From SVTX01 sp045588675 (GTDB lineage Bacteria; Bacillota; Clostridia; Oscillospirales; CAG-272): a DNA stretch of 25,577 bases. The stretch's first letter is position 1; every line of letters begins with the position of its first letter. Shown here one piece after another: positions 1 through 7,451 of the stretch. The DNA lies in assembly GCA_045588675.1 (NCBI GenBank), contig JAZNER010000053.1, forward strand, positions 1-25,577, written 5' to 3'. Under the pieces are notes generated by a model. It worked only from the letters and a program-made list of their open reading frames with translations. It was not told the origin of the DNA and searched no databases. Both the position numbers and the translations under genes were made by a program.

Positions 1-1
1 A

Positions 2-1777
2 GGTGTTCGTACGCCTATGCCCATCGAGGAAATGGCAAACAAGTTCCCCGCAGCATTCGAGCAGTTCAAGAAGGTTTGCGAGATCCTTGAGAACCACTAC
101 CACGATATGCAGGATATGGAATTTACAATTGAAAACGAAAAGCTTTATATGCTCCAGACAAGAAACGGTAAGAGAACTGCTCAGGCTGCTCTCCAGATCG
201 CCGTTGACCTCGTTGCTGAAGGTCACAAGACAGAGCAGGAAGCTGTTCTTATGATCGACCCCCGTAACCTTGACACACTTCTTCACCCTCAGTTCGATGC
301 TAAGGCAATTAAGGCTGCAAAGCCCCTCGGTCGCGGTCTTGGTGCATCTCCCGGTGCTGCTTGCGGTCAGGTAGTATTCTCTGCTGAGGATGCTGAGGCT
401 TGGAAGAACGCCGGCAAGAAGGTAGTTCTTGTAAGACTTGAAACATCTCCTGAGGACATCACAGGTATGAAGGCTGCTCAGGGTATCCTTACAGTTCGTG
501 GCGGTATGACATCTCATGCAGCAGTTGTTGCTCGTGGTATGGGTAAGTGCTGCGTTTCAGGTTGCGGTGATATCAATATGGACGAGGAGAACAAGAAGTT
601 CACTCTCGCAGGTAAGACATTCAATGAAGGTGACTACATCTCCATCGACGGTTCTACAGGTGCAATTTACGACGGCATCATTCCTACTGTTGACGCTGAA
701 ATTTCCGGCAACTTCGGCACAATCATGGGTTGGGCTGATAAGTATAGAACTCTTAAGGTGAGAACAAACGCGGACACTCCCACAGATGCACGCAAGGCTC
801 GTGAGCTCGGTGCTGAGGGTATCGGTCTTTGCCGTACAGAGCACATGTTCTTCGAGGCAGACAGAATTGCTGCTTTCCGTGAAATGATCTGCTCTAACAC
901 AGCTGAAGAGAGAGAAGTTGCTCTTGCAAAGATTCTTCCCTATCAGCAGGCTGACTTCGAGGCTCTTTATGAGGCTCTTGAAGGTACACCCGTTTGTATC
1001 AGATTCCTTGATCCCCCGCTTCACGAGTTCGTTCCTACAACTGAAGAGGACATTGCTACTCTTGCAAAGGCACAGAACAAGAGCGTAGAGGACATTAAGG
1101 CTATTATCACATCTCTCCACGAGTTCAACCCCATGATGGGTCACCGTGGCTGCCGTCTTGCAGTAACATATCCTGAAATTGCAAAGATGCAGACAGCTGC
1201 AGTTATCCGCGCTGCTATCAACGTTCAAAAGAAACACGCTGACTGGAAGGTTGTTCCTGAAATTATGATTCCTCTCGTTGGTGATGTTAAGGAGCTTAAG
1301 TATGTTAAGTCCGTAGTAGTTGCAACTGCTGACGCTGAAATTGCAGCAGCAGGCGCATCTCTCCACTACGAAGTAGGTACAATGATCGAGATTCCTCGTG
1401 CTTGTCTTACAGCTGATGAGATCGCACAGAACGCAGACTTCTTCTGCTTCGGTACAAACGACCTTACACAGATGACATACGGTTTCTCTCGTGATGACGC
1501 CGGCAAGTTCCTCGGTGCTTACTATGATGCAAAGATTTTCGAGAACGACCCATTTGCAAAGCTTGACACAACAGGTGTTGGTAAGCTTATGAATATGGCA
1601 GTTACACTCGGCCGTCCCGCAAACAAGAACCTCCATGTAGGTATCTGCGGCGAGCACGGTGGCGATCCCACATCTGTTGAGTTCTGTCACCAGATCGGTC
1701 TTGACTATGTATCCTGCTCACCCTTCCGTGTTCCGATTGCTCGTCTTGCAGCAGCTCAGGCAGCATTGAAGAAATAA
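2..1777 (+). CDS. ppdK: Pyruvate, phosphate dikinase, C-terminal two thirds (5' end outside window)
   Basis: PPDK interconverts pyruvate, ATP and phosphate with phosphoenolpyruvate, AMP and pyrophosphate; in anaerobic Clostridia it commonly works at the pyruvate end of glycolysis. The reading frame is open from base 2 and begins with GVRTPMPIEEM, matching the conserved GVRTP segment late in the N-terminal nucleotide-binding domain, so this is an internal fragment of 591 residues from a family usually near 875. The central phosphohistidine domain carries GGMTSHAAVVAR, with the catalytic histidine codon at 515-517. The C-terminal PEP/pyruvate barrel carries GLCRTEHMFF, the FGTNDLTQM strand and GICGEHGGDP, with the catalytic cysteine codon at 1646-1648. 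No frameshift is seen and the end is normal (ARLAAAQAALKK). Codon choice is strongly biased (ACA, CTT, GCT, AAG), as expected for a highly expressed gene. A good terminator follows. The first in-frame ATG in the window is not the real start. Confidence 0.97.
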   Translation, partial: GVRTPMPIEEMANKFPAAFEQFKKVCEILENHYHDMQDMEFTIENEKLYMLQTRNGKRTAQAALQIAVDLVAEGHKTEQEAVLMIDPRNLDTLLHPQFDAKAIKAAKPLGRGLGASPGAACGQVVFSAEDAEAWKNAGKKVVLVRLETSPEDITGMKAAQGILTVRGGMTSHAAVVARGMGKCCVSGCGDINMDEENKKFTLAGKTFNEGDYISIDGSTGAIYDGIIPTVDAEISGNFGTIMGWADKYRTLKVRTNADTPTDARKARELGAEGIGLCRTEHMFFEADRIAAFREMICSNTAEEREVALAKILPYQQADFEALYEALEGTPVCIRFLDPPLHEFVPTTEEDIATLAKAQNKSVEDIKAIITSLHEFNPMMGHRGCRLAVTYPEIAKMQTAAVIRAAINVQKKHADWKVVPEIMIPLVGDVKELKYVKSVVVATADAEIAAAGASLHYEVGTMIEIPRACLTADEIAQNADFFCFGTNDLTQMTYGFSRDDAGKFLGAYYDAKIFENDPFAKLDTTGVGKLMNMAVTLGRPANKNLHVGICGEHGGDPTSVEFCHQIGLDYVSCSPFRVPIARLAAAQAALKK

Positions 1778-1809
1778 TTGATATTTCAACAGAAAATTCA
1801 ATAAAAATT

Positions 1810-1840
1810 GGGAGAACTCTTAGCGAGTTCTCCCTTTTTT
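1810..1840 (+). terminator. Intrinsic terminator of ppdK
   Basis: A perfect 10-bp stem (GGGAGAACTC / GAGTTCTCCC) with a 5-base loop is followed directly by six T. It starts 32 bases after the ppdK stop codon. Confidence 0.92.
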
Positions 1841-1869
1841 GTGCTCATTTCGCCTAACCTTTATATAAC

Positions 1870-1900
1870 AAAAAGGTGAGATATTGCTCTCACCTTTTTA
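1870..1900 (-). terminator. Intrinsic terminator of rnpB
   Basis: On the minus strand GGTGAG / CTCACC forms a hairpin flanked by five A and five T (11-bp stem in all, 8-base loop). It lies immediately 3' of the RNase P RNA. The symmetric A and T flanks mean it could also stop residual readthrough from ppdK on the plus strand. Confidence 0.88.
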
Positions 1901-1903
1901 TAT

Positions 1904-2261
1904 CAGCTCCGCCTGTAAGCCGGGTTCTGTCGTGAACGGTCATCAATCTTTGCCTTATGTCGCCACAAGGCTCTATCGGTTTTCCGATATGCCACCCCAA
2001 AATATCTCTTGCGAGAGCTCAGGCATTGTTCTCTCAGGGTGTTGCTTCAAGCAGGGTTTACAGCAAACCTATGTTACCATAGGAGTGGGTGAGCTCTTAC
2101 CTCGCCTTTCCATCCTTACCCATACGGGCGGTTTATTTCTGTTGCACTTTCCCGACGGTTACCCGTGGCTGACGTTATCAGTTGCCTTTGCCTGTGAAGC
2201 CCGGACTTTCCTCACGCGGAGACCTTTCGGCATGACCGCGCGCGACCGTTTAGCAGAGCTG
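1904..2261 (-). ncRNA. rnpB: RNase P RNA, class A-like
   Basis: This is the catalytic RNA of ribonuclease P, which trims the 5' leader from pre-tRNAs. Read on the minus strand it shows the family's universal blocks in order: GAGGAAAGTCCGGGCTTCACAGG near the 5' end (18 bases of this are invariant in most bacteria), GAAAGTGCAACAGAAA, a GGTAAGAGCTCACC segment typical of class A RNAs, and near the 3' end GACAGAACCCGGCTTACAGGC. The termini pair as helix P1: CAGCTCTGC at 2261-2253 with GCGGAGCTG at 1912-1904 (one G-U pair). The mature length of about 358 nt fits. Ends are set from the P1 helix and may be off by a few bases. It has its own promoter and terminator. The plus-strand open frame across it is spurious. 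Confidence 0.96.
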
Positions 2262-2268
2262 TCCTATT

Positions 2269-2297
2269 ATTATAGCACTAAATGCCGATTTTGTCAA
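2269..2297 (-). promoter_or_regulatory. Sigma-A promoter of rnpB
   Basis: On the minus strand a perfect TTGACA (2297-2292), a 17-base spacer and a perfect TATAAT (2274-2269) lie about 7 bases upstream of the first base of helix P1. This is a full consensus promoter, as expected for an abundant stable RNA. Confidence 0.93.
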
Positions 2298-2328
2298 CTC
2301 CAAATGACTGAAAGATTGTGAGATGCTA

Positions 2329-2357
2329 TTGACTTTTGTCGCTTTTTGTGTTAATAT
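2329..2357 (+). promoter_or_regulatory. Sigma-A promoter of rimO-pgsA
   Basis: TTGACT, a 17-base spacer and TAATAT lie 64 bases upstream of the rimO start codon. The promoter diverges from the rnpB promoter; the two -35 boxes are about 31 bases apart. Confidence 0.8.
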
Positions 2358-2421
2358 AAAGAGTGGATAAATTTAAGCAGAGATATTTAATATGCTCTGA
2401 CTGAAAGGATTATTTTACTTA

Positions 2422-3780
2422 ATGAAAATTGGATTTGTTTCACTCGGCTGTCCTAAAAATCAACTTGATACCGAGGTTATGTTGCACGAGATTGCTTCTG
2501 CGGGATACGAAATTACTCCTGAAGAAACCGATGCTGATATTGTTATAATCAACACCTGCGCTTTTATTGAGGCGGCAAAGAAGGAGTCGATTGACAACAT
2601 TCTTGATATAGCTTGGCTCAAGCAAAATCATACGCTCAAGGGTCTTATCGTGACAGGCTGTATGGCAGAAAGATATGGTCGCGAAATTCTTGACGAGTTC
2701 CCCGAGGTTGATGCGGTGCTCGGCGTAGGCAGTATTCACAATATTGTCGAAGCCGTAAAAAGCATTGAGAAAAATTTGGGCAAAAAGAAGAAAAGCGGCG
2801 AAGATTGCCGCTACTATTCACACGAGGACAAAGAAACCGTACGCCTTGGCGGAGATAGGATTTTAACTACTCCCGAGTATGCGGCTTACCTCAAAATAAG
2901 CGAAGGCTGTGACAACCGTTGCACTTATTGCGCTATTCCCGATATACGCGGTCACTTCCGCAGTCGTCCTATGGAAGAGCTTATTGAAGAAGCGCGCGAG
3001 CTTGACGCGCTTGGCGTAAAGGAGCTTACAATTATTGCACAGGACACAACAAGATACGGAATTGACCTTTACGGCAAGTACTGTCTTGACACTCTTTTGC
3101 ATAGAATTACAGAGGAAACACAAATTCCTTGGATAAGGGTTCTCTACTGCTATCCCGACAAGATTACAGACGGTCTTATTGAGGAAATGAAGAATAACCC
3201 AAGAATTCTCAACTATATTGACCTTCCCCTGCAGCACATCAGCGACACGGTTTTGCGCAGAATGAACCGACATGGAAAGAGCGAAATGATACGCGAGGTG
3301 CTTGCGAAGATCAAAAAGGAGATCCCCGATATTGTAATTCGTACGACCTTTATCGTGGGCTTCCCCGGAGAAACACAAGAGGATTTTGAGTGTCTTGCAC
3401 AGTTTATCAAATCAGAGAGATTTGACCGCGCGGGTGTATTTACGTATTCACGAGAGGAAGGCACTCCCGCATATGATTTCCCCGACCAGATCGATGAGCA
3501 GATAAAGCAAGACAGAATGGATATTCTTATGCGCAGTCAGCTTGCAATTACCGAGGAGATCAACAACGAGAAGATAGGCAAAACCTTGCGCGTGCTTTGC
3601 GAGGATTATGATGTTGTAAGCGAGCTCTATTACGGAAGAAGCGTTGCAGATGCTCCCGAAATTGATGCTAAGGTTTTCTTCAAATCCGAAAAGAAAATTG
3701 AGGTGGGTAGCTTTGTTGACGTCAAGATCCGCCGTGTTGACGATTATGATCTGTTTGGATTTGCAATTCAAGCAGACTAA
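2422..3780 (+). CDS. rimO: Ribosomal protein S12 methylthiotransferase RimO
   Basis: RimO is a radical-SAM enzyme that puts a methylthio group on an aspartate of ribosomal protein S12. The 452-residue product opens with KIGFVSLGCPKNQLDTE, the hallmark of RimO as opposed to the tRNA enzyme MiaB. Cysteines for the N-terminal auxiliary cluster are at 10, 46 (NTCAF) and 80 (VTGC). The radical-SAM triad CDNRCTYC is at 163-170, and a C-terminal TRAM-like region ends FGFAIQAD. Length is normal for the family. The start follows GAAAGGA about 13 bases upstream, and a consensus promoter lies further up. The next gene, pgsA, starts 19 bases after the stop, so the two are probably co-transcribed; rimO-pgsA adjacency is common in Clostridia. 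Confidence 0.97.
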   Translation: MKIGFVSLGCPKNQLDTEVMLHEIASAGYEITPEETDADIVIINTCAFIEAAKKESIDNILDIAWLKQNHTLKGLIVTGCMAERYGREILDEFPEVDAVLGVGSIHNIVEAVKSIEKNLGKKKKSGEDCRYYSHEDKETVRLGGDRILTTPEYAAYLKISEGCDNRCTYCAIPDIRGHFRSRPMEELIEEARELDALGVKELTIIAQDTTRYGIDLYGKYCLDTLLHRITEETQIPWIRVLYCYPDKITDGLIEEMKNNPRILNYIDLPLQHISDTVLRRMNRHGKSEMIREVLAKIKKEIPDIVIRTTFIVGFPGETQEDFECLAQFIKSERFDRAGVFTYSREEGTPAYDFPDQIDEQIKQDRMDILMRSQLAITEEINNEKIGKTLRVLCEDYDVVSELYYGRSVADAPEIDAKVFFKSEKKIEVGSFVDVKIRRVDDYDLFGFAIQAD

Positions 3781-3799
3781 CTTTGAAAGGGTTTAAATT

Positions 3800-4450
3800 A
3801 TGAAGATGAATTTACCAAACAAATTGACTGTTTTGCGACTTATATTAGTTCCGATTTTTATGGCGGTAATGCTTATTCCCGCTTTTGTCGAAATGTCGCC
3901 AATAACCGATACGATTTTTGCCATAGTTAGCCTGCTTCTCTTTATTGGAGCATCGCTTACAGATATGCTTGACGGTAAGATTGCCAGAAAAAACAATCTT
4001 GTAACCGATTTCGGCAAGTTTCTCGACCCGTTGGCTGACAAGTTTATGGTAATCGGTGCTATGCTTTGCATCTTCTACTCAAATGCTGTCGATGGGAATT
4101 CAAAGCTTGCCACACTTTACATTTTTGCGCTTATAGTTGTTATCTTCCGTGAGCTTGCAGTTACTTCAATAAGACTTGTTGCCTCAACCTCCGGCGGAGT
4201 AGTAATTGCGGCAAATATGCTTGGAAAGCTAAAAACCGTTACTCAAATCGTTGCTGTTTGCTCAGCTATAATTGAGCCTTATCTCTGGGGCTGGCTATCC
4301 TGGACTCTCGGCGAGGGTGCGCTCCCTATGTGGTTGGCAAGCTATCCGCCAATCACCTTCGTGACGACAATCGCTATGATCTATCTCACAATTCATTCGG
4401 GAATTAACTACATTGCGGGTGCTTGGAAGTACCTTGACCCCGAAAAATAA
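3800..4450 (+). CDS. pgsA: CDP-diacylglycerol-glycerol-3-phosphate 3-phosphatidyltransferase
   Basis: This membrane enzyme makes phosphatidylglycerol phosphate from CDP-diacylglycerol and glycerol 3-phosphate, the first committed step to phosphatidylglycerol. The 216-residue protein begins MKMNLPNKLTVLRLILVPIF, typical of PgsA. It contains the complete CDP-alcohol phosphotransferase signature D-x2-D-G-x2-A-R-x8-G-x3-D-x3-D (D55, D58, G59, A62, R63, G72, D76, D80). Several hydrophobic segments span the rest, as in the family. The start has GAAAGGG 9 bases upstream. It is the second gene of the rimO operon and is followed by a terminator. Confidence 0.96.
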   Translation: MKMNLPNKLTVLRLILVPIFMAVMLIPAFVEMSPITDTIFAIVSLLLFIGASLTDMLDGKIARKNNLVTDFGKFLDPLADKFMVIGAMLCIFYSNAVDGNSKLATLYIFALIVVIFRELAVTSIRLVASTSGGVVIAANMLGKLKTVTQIVAVCSAIIEPYLWGWLSWTLGEGALPMWLASYPPITFVTTIAMIYLTIHSGINYIAGAWKYLDPEK

Positions 4451-4468
4451 TATCAATACATAAAATAT

Positions 4469-4505
4469 AAAACGGTAAGTGCTGAAATAAGCCTTACCGT
4501 TTTTT
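4469..4505 (+). terminator. Terminator between the convergent pgsA and PRK06851-type gene
   Basis: An 11-bp stem (AAAACGGTAAG / CTTACCGTTTT, with an extra GCT/AGC pairing inside) is followed by T on the plus strand. It also has four T on the minus strand, so it may act in both directions between the two converging genes. Confidence 0.85.
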
Positions 4506-4554
4506 GTTATTTCAATAATATTGGTGTTGCGGCGTTGTCGCGGTACAAATATTA

Positions 4555-5595
4555 TTATATTTTGAAGCTTTTCACAAACAAAGACATTTTTTCAAAATCC
4601 ATAGCATTTTTATAAATGTCTTCAAGCAAAAAATGATAAATTTTGACCTCTCCAAGTGCCAAAAGCGCACCGTCAAGCGAGCCGTCATAGAGCTTTTTTG
4701 CATATCTTATTTCACTTCTCACTGTTCGCAATGTGTCCTGATTGACAAAACGCTTTGAATTTATATACTTTTCGCTGTTGTCAGGCTCGCCGCCATCATT
4801 ATGCAATAAGAAAGCAATATTTAACTCGTCAATAAAAATCCCGTCAATAAGCCAAGTGCAAGCCGCATCATAGGAAACTCGCATCTTTATTGATTTGCCC
4901 GACAAAATTTCAAATAAGCAATTAAGAAAATGCTTGCCTACGCCGTAAAAATCTCCAACACAGTATAGCCTTGTGGCGTTTTTATCGAAGCTGTCAAGAC
5001 GGGTGATGCCTGTCATACCGATTGCCGAAAGCGACATCGGGATAATATCGGCTGTTCCGCTCTTTAATCCCAGAGAAGCCACAAGCCGCTCGGCGGCAGA
5101 TGTCATCTTCTGATAATCTATCGCGGTTTTTAGCAAAGCATCAATTACCGCCTGCAAATTGCCGCAGGAGCGCAAATAGTCATACGCACGCCTATATGAT
5201 GCACTCTTTTTTCGCGACAAAGAGATGATCTCATTTTTTTGAGTTAGCAAAAGCTCTCTGTCCCAAAATGTTGCAAGATTAATGATTTCGTCACAAACCC
5301 CTGCCATTTCAGGCTCTCTTGTGTGGGGAGAGGTGCCGTCAATTATACCAACAGCTCTATCTGCACTGAATATCAGCACGCCGTCAAGTGAATCGGGGTC
5401 AGACGAGCAATAATAATATTCTACTACATCGCCTCGTCTTTCGGCTTGGTGTGCAATTTTGCGCATAAGACTGCTCTTGCCTGTTCCGGGTCCACCCTTG
5501 ATTATGTAAATAAAATCTGCCCGTTTAAAAATTTCTCCAAAATAGCTGACAAATCCGTGTGCTGAATTTGACGCGGCAAAATATTTGTGTTGCAT
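4555..5595 (-). CDS. P-loop ATPase-like protein of the PRK06851 type
   Basis: The 346-residue protein carries a clear Walker A motif, KGGPGTGKSS (residues 33-42). This is followed by VEYYYCSSDPDSLDGV and GIIDGTSPH, segments I recognise from the PRK06851 family of Clostridia and Bacilli, whose function is unknown. Family members are usually a tandem of two P-loop halves. Here the second half has only a remnant, VGDFYGVGKH (213-222), which lacks the GxxGxGK[ST] pattern, so probably only the first half binds nucleotide. It is read in the same direction as spoIIIA but is set off from it by a strong hairpin and has its own AAAAGGGG ribosome binding site. A TATAAT-like box lies at about 5627-5632 without a convincing -35. 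The biochemical role is unknown. Confidence 0.82.
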   Translation of the reverse strand: MQHKYFAASNSAHGFVSYFGEIFKRADFIYIIKGGPGTGKSSLMRKIAHQAERRGDVVEYYYCSSDPDSLDGVLIFSADRAVGIIDGTSPHTREPEMAGVCDEIINLATFWDRELLLTQKNEIISLSRKKSASYRRAYDYLRSCGNLQAVIDALLKTAIDYQKMTSAAERLVASLGLKSGTADIIPMSLSAIGMTGITRLDSFDKNATRLYCVGDFYGVGKHFLNCLFEILSGKSIKMRVSYDAACTWLIDGIFIDELNIAFLLHNDGGEPDNSEKYINSKRFVNQDTLRTVRSEIRYAKKLYDGSLDGALLALGEVKIYHFLLEDIYKNAMDFEKMSLFVKSFKI

Positions 5596-5691
5596 ATATT
5601 AGTCCCCTTTTTAGCTTTTCAATACATTATATGCAATTTTTATGTTTTTGGCACAGAATTTCTCCTAAAATCCCTTTATTAAAAGCAACAT

Positions 5692-5726
5692 AAATCTCCC
5701 GCCAATTTTTAATTGGCGGGAGATTT
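5692..5726 (-). terminator. Perfect 16-bp hairpin closing the spoIIIA operon
   Basis: A perfect inverted repeat with 16-bp arms and a 3-base loop lies just downstream of spoIIIAH. On the minus strand the stem is followed by an imperfect T-rich stretch (TTTATGTTGCTTTT), so it is a plausible though not classic intrinsic terminator. It could also stabilise the 3' end of the transcript. Confidence 0.75.
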
Positions 5727-5744
5727 GACTATTCAATGAAATTT

Positions 5745-6329
5745 TTATTTTCTGCCAACAATGGTAATGTTTACAGGCTCAATTTTTGTACACTCATAAA
5801 CTACCGCATTGATTTGAGATAACTGTGTGGGAGTAAGCTCTGCACTGCACTTAACAACAATGCTTGCGCTATCGCCGTTAATTACGGCAACACACTTTTC
5901 AAAGCCCTTTGAAACCAACATAGATTCAATGTCAGATTCATATTGCATTTCAAGTGAGATCTGCTTGATCTCTGCCACTGCCTCTGCCTTTACCGCGTCT
6001 GCCGCATTTTCGTTGTCAACTACTGCATTGAGAACCTCAAGAGCCTCATCTCTCGCGCGCTGACGGCTAACCTGCACGGTTGAAAAATAGCTATCGCTAT
6101 TTGTGCTTTGCTCGTCGCCTGATGTGGGATTTTTGGAGTTGTCAAGCTCGCCCGTCATACCTGTGCCGCCGCTATATGTATAACCATCTCCATCACCCTC
6201 TGAGAAAAATAACCAATTGAGCCAAACAGCCGCGCCTATAAGCACAACCGCACACACAATAATAAGGTTTCTTTTTCCAGCCTTTGTAAAGAATTCCTTT
6301 ACAGAATTTAATTTTTGTCCAACTGCCAT
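5745..6329 (-). CDS. spoIIIAH: Stage III sporulation protein AH (SpoIIIAH/SpoIIIQ-like channel ring)
   Basis: SpoIIIAH is the mother-cell ring protein that meets forespore SpoIIQ across the intermembrane space to form the feeding-tube channel. The 194-residue product has a short basic cytoplasmic N-terminus, one membrane segment (about residues 20-41, IIVCAVVLIGAAVWLNWLFF) and a Gly/Ser/Asp-rich linker. The C-terminal ring-building-motif domain (about 85-190) includes SRQRARDEALEVL and ends TKIEPVNITIVGRK, all typical of the family. I chose the ATG at 6329, which has GGAGG 9 bases upstream; the longer frame starts with a TTG that overlaps this ribosome binding site. It is the last gene of the operon, 91 bases after spoIIIAG. 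Confidence 0.95.
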   Translation of the reverse strand: MAVGQKLNSVKEFFTKAGKRNLIIVCAVVLIGAAVWLNWLFFSEGDGDGYTYSGGTGMTGELDNSKNPTSGDEQSTNSDSYFSTVQVSRQRARDEALEVLNAVVDNENAADAVKAEAVAEIKQISLEMQYESDIESMLVSKGFEKCVAVINGDSASIVVKCSAELTPTQLSQINAVVYECTKIEPVNITIVGRK

Positions 6330-6420
6330 CTTTCTTTCCTCCAAGATATTGTTTTGGGTTACGATACATTATATTTGCTCCCGCCCGCTATTATTCCTAA
6401 ATTTAATTATTTTTTCATTG

Positions 6421-6948
6421 TTACTTATTTGCCACGACATAAACTCTTGTAAGCGGTAAGCCGTAGGTCTTTGAGAGAAGGGCGCAAAGCTCATTTGCAC
6501 GGTTATCGTTATCTCCCACCGAGCAAACGATTCCGATACCCGAAAGATTTGGCAGGCTCTCACCGATATAAAGCGCGTGAGCCGAGCTTCCGCTGCCGAT
6601 TATTACATATTCATTTCGGTCGCTCACGCCCCCGCTTTGAGTGTTTTGAGCATATATGCTCCCTCCCGTGCTATCAAAATATACCACGACTTCAACATTT
6701 GAAATTCCGTCAACCGAGCGACAGATTGCTAAAATTTCCTCTTCAAGCGCCGATTTGTACTCAAAATAATCCTCGATTTCGCTCTTTTCATCTGTAATTT
6801 TCTCCTCTTGCTTACCAAAAATCCCTGTGCTGCCTATTATCAATAGCAAAACTCCCAAAAGCAAGCCTATTAGTATGATCTTGCCCTTGCCCTGCTTTTT
6901 CAGATGTCCTATTGAGCCTAAAATCTCACTTTTTGTGTTTTGTGTCAT
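6421..6948 (-). CDS. spoIIIAG: Stage III sporulation protein AG
   Basis: SpoIIIAG is a channel ring component of the SpoIIIA-SpoIIQ apparatus. The 175-residue protein has a basic N-terminus, one transmembrane helix (about 24-42, IILIGLLLGVLLLIIG) and a periplasmic-facing ring-building domain (about 60-173). That domain includes IEDYFEYKSALEEEILAI, VEVVVYFDS and the C-terminal LSKTYGLPLTRVYVVANK. It is shorter than the Bacillus subtilis protein, mainly in the middle insertion, as is common in Clostridia. GGGGGA lies just upstream of the ATG. The gap to spoIIIAF is 15 bases. Confidence 0.95.
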   Translation of the reverse strand: MTQNTKSEILGSIGHLKKQGKGKIILIGLLLGVLLLIIGSTGIFGKQEEKITDEKSEIEDYFEYKSALEEEILAICRSVDGISNVEVVVYFDSTGGSIYAQNTQSGGVSDRNEYVIIGSGSSAHALYIGESLPNLSGIGIVCSVGDNDNRANELCALLSKTYGLPLTRVYVVANK

Positions 6949-6963
6949 AAAATCCCCCAGAAT

Positions 6964-7446
6964 TCAACCTATTGCCACAATTATCTCGCAGGCAAAGACC
7001 GCCCCTAAATAATCTTCTATTTTATTAGTATCACTCCAGACAGCCGCGCCGATAAGCCTTATAAAAATCAATTCAAGCTTATCTCCGTCAGCCGAAACTC
7101 TTATTGATATTGAGCAGTCCTCTTCTTTAATTCCAAACTCTCTGTTTAGCCTCTCTTCAATGTTTTCCTTGACATATTCTATTTCAGATAGAGAAAACTG
7201 CTCGTGGAAAATACTCTCAAGCTCCTCACGCTCGCCCTCTGATATTTCAAACCTCTCGGATATATTCAGCTCTCGCAACCCGTCAATCAGCGAGGTAAGC
7301 GGCGACAAGCACGCCAAGATAAGTAAAAAAGCTGATATTAGCTTTATATGGCGCAAAATTCCGCCACCCTCCCCCTTCGGCGAGATAACCTCAACGATCA
7401 CACCTATTATACTGATTGCTATTATTGATAATATGTATTCATTCAT
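6964..7446 (-). CDS. spoIIIAF: Stage III sporulation protein AF
   Basis: SpoIIIAF is a two-helix membrane protein with a ring-building domain, part of the SpoIIIA complex in the mother-cell face of the engulfing membrane. The first 60 residues hold two hydrophobic helices (YILSIIAISIIGVIVEVI and KLISAFLLILACLSPL). A soluble domain follows with EREELESIF and a beta-rich end. I chose the ATG at 7446, which has GGGTGA a few bases upstream. An in-frame GTG at 7455, overlapping the spoIIIAE stop codon as GTGA, is an alternative that adds three residues. The tight packing supports translational coupling to spoIIIAE. Confidence 0.9.
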   Translation of the reverse strand: MNEYILSIIAISIIGVIVEVISPKGEGGGILRHIKLISAFLLILACLSPLTSLIDGLRELNISERFEISEGEREELESIFHEQFSLSEIEYVKENIEERLNREFGIKEEDCSISIRVSADGDKLELIFIRLIGAAVWSDTNKIEDYLGAVFACEIIVAIG

Positions 7447-7451
7447 AGCTT

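Noticed and set aside
557..1690. A 377-codon open frame on the minus strand across ppdK
   Set aside because: It is the shadow of a strongly codon-biased gene. The plus strand is unmistakable PPDK with catalytic residues, and the antisense product is low-complexity Cys/Leu/Asn-rich with no recognisable domain.
1884..2321. A 145-codon plus-strand open frame
   Set aside because: It is the reverse complement of the RNase P RNA and its promoter, and is a well-known type of false protein call.
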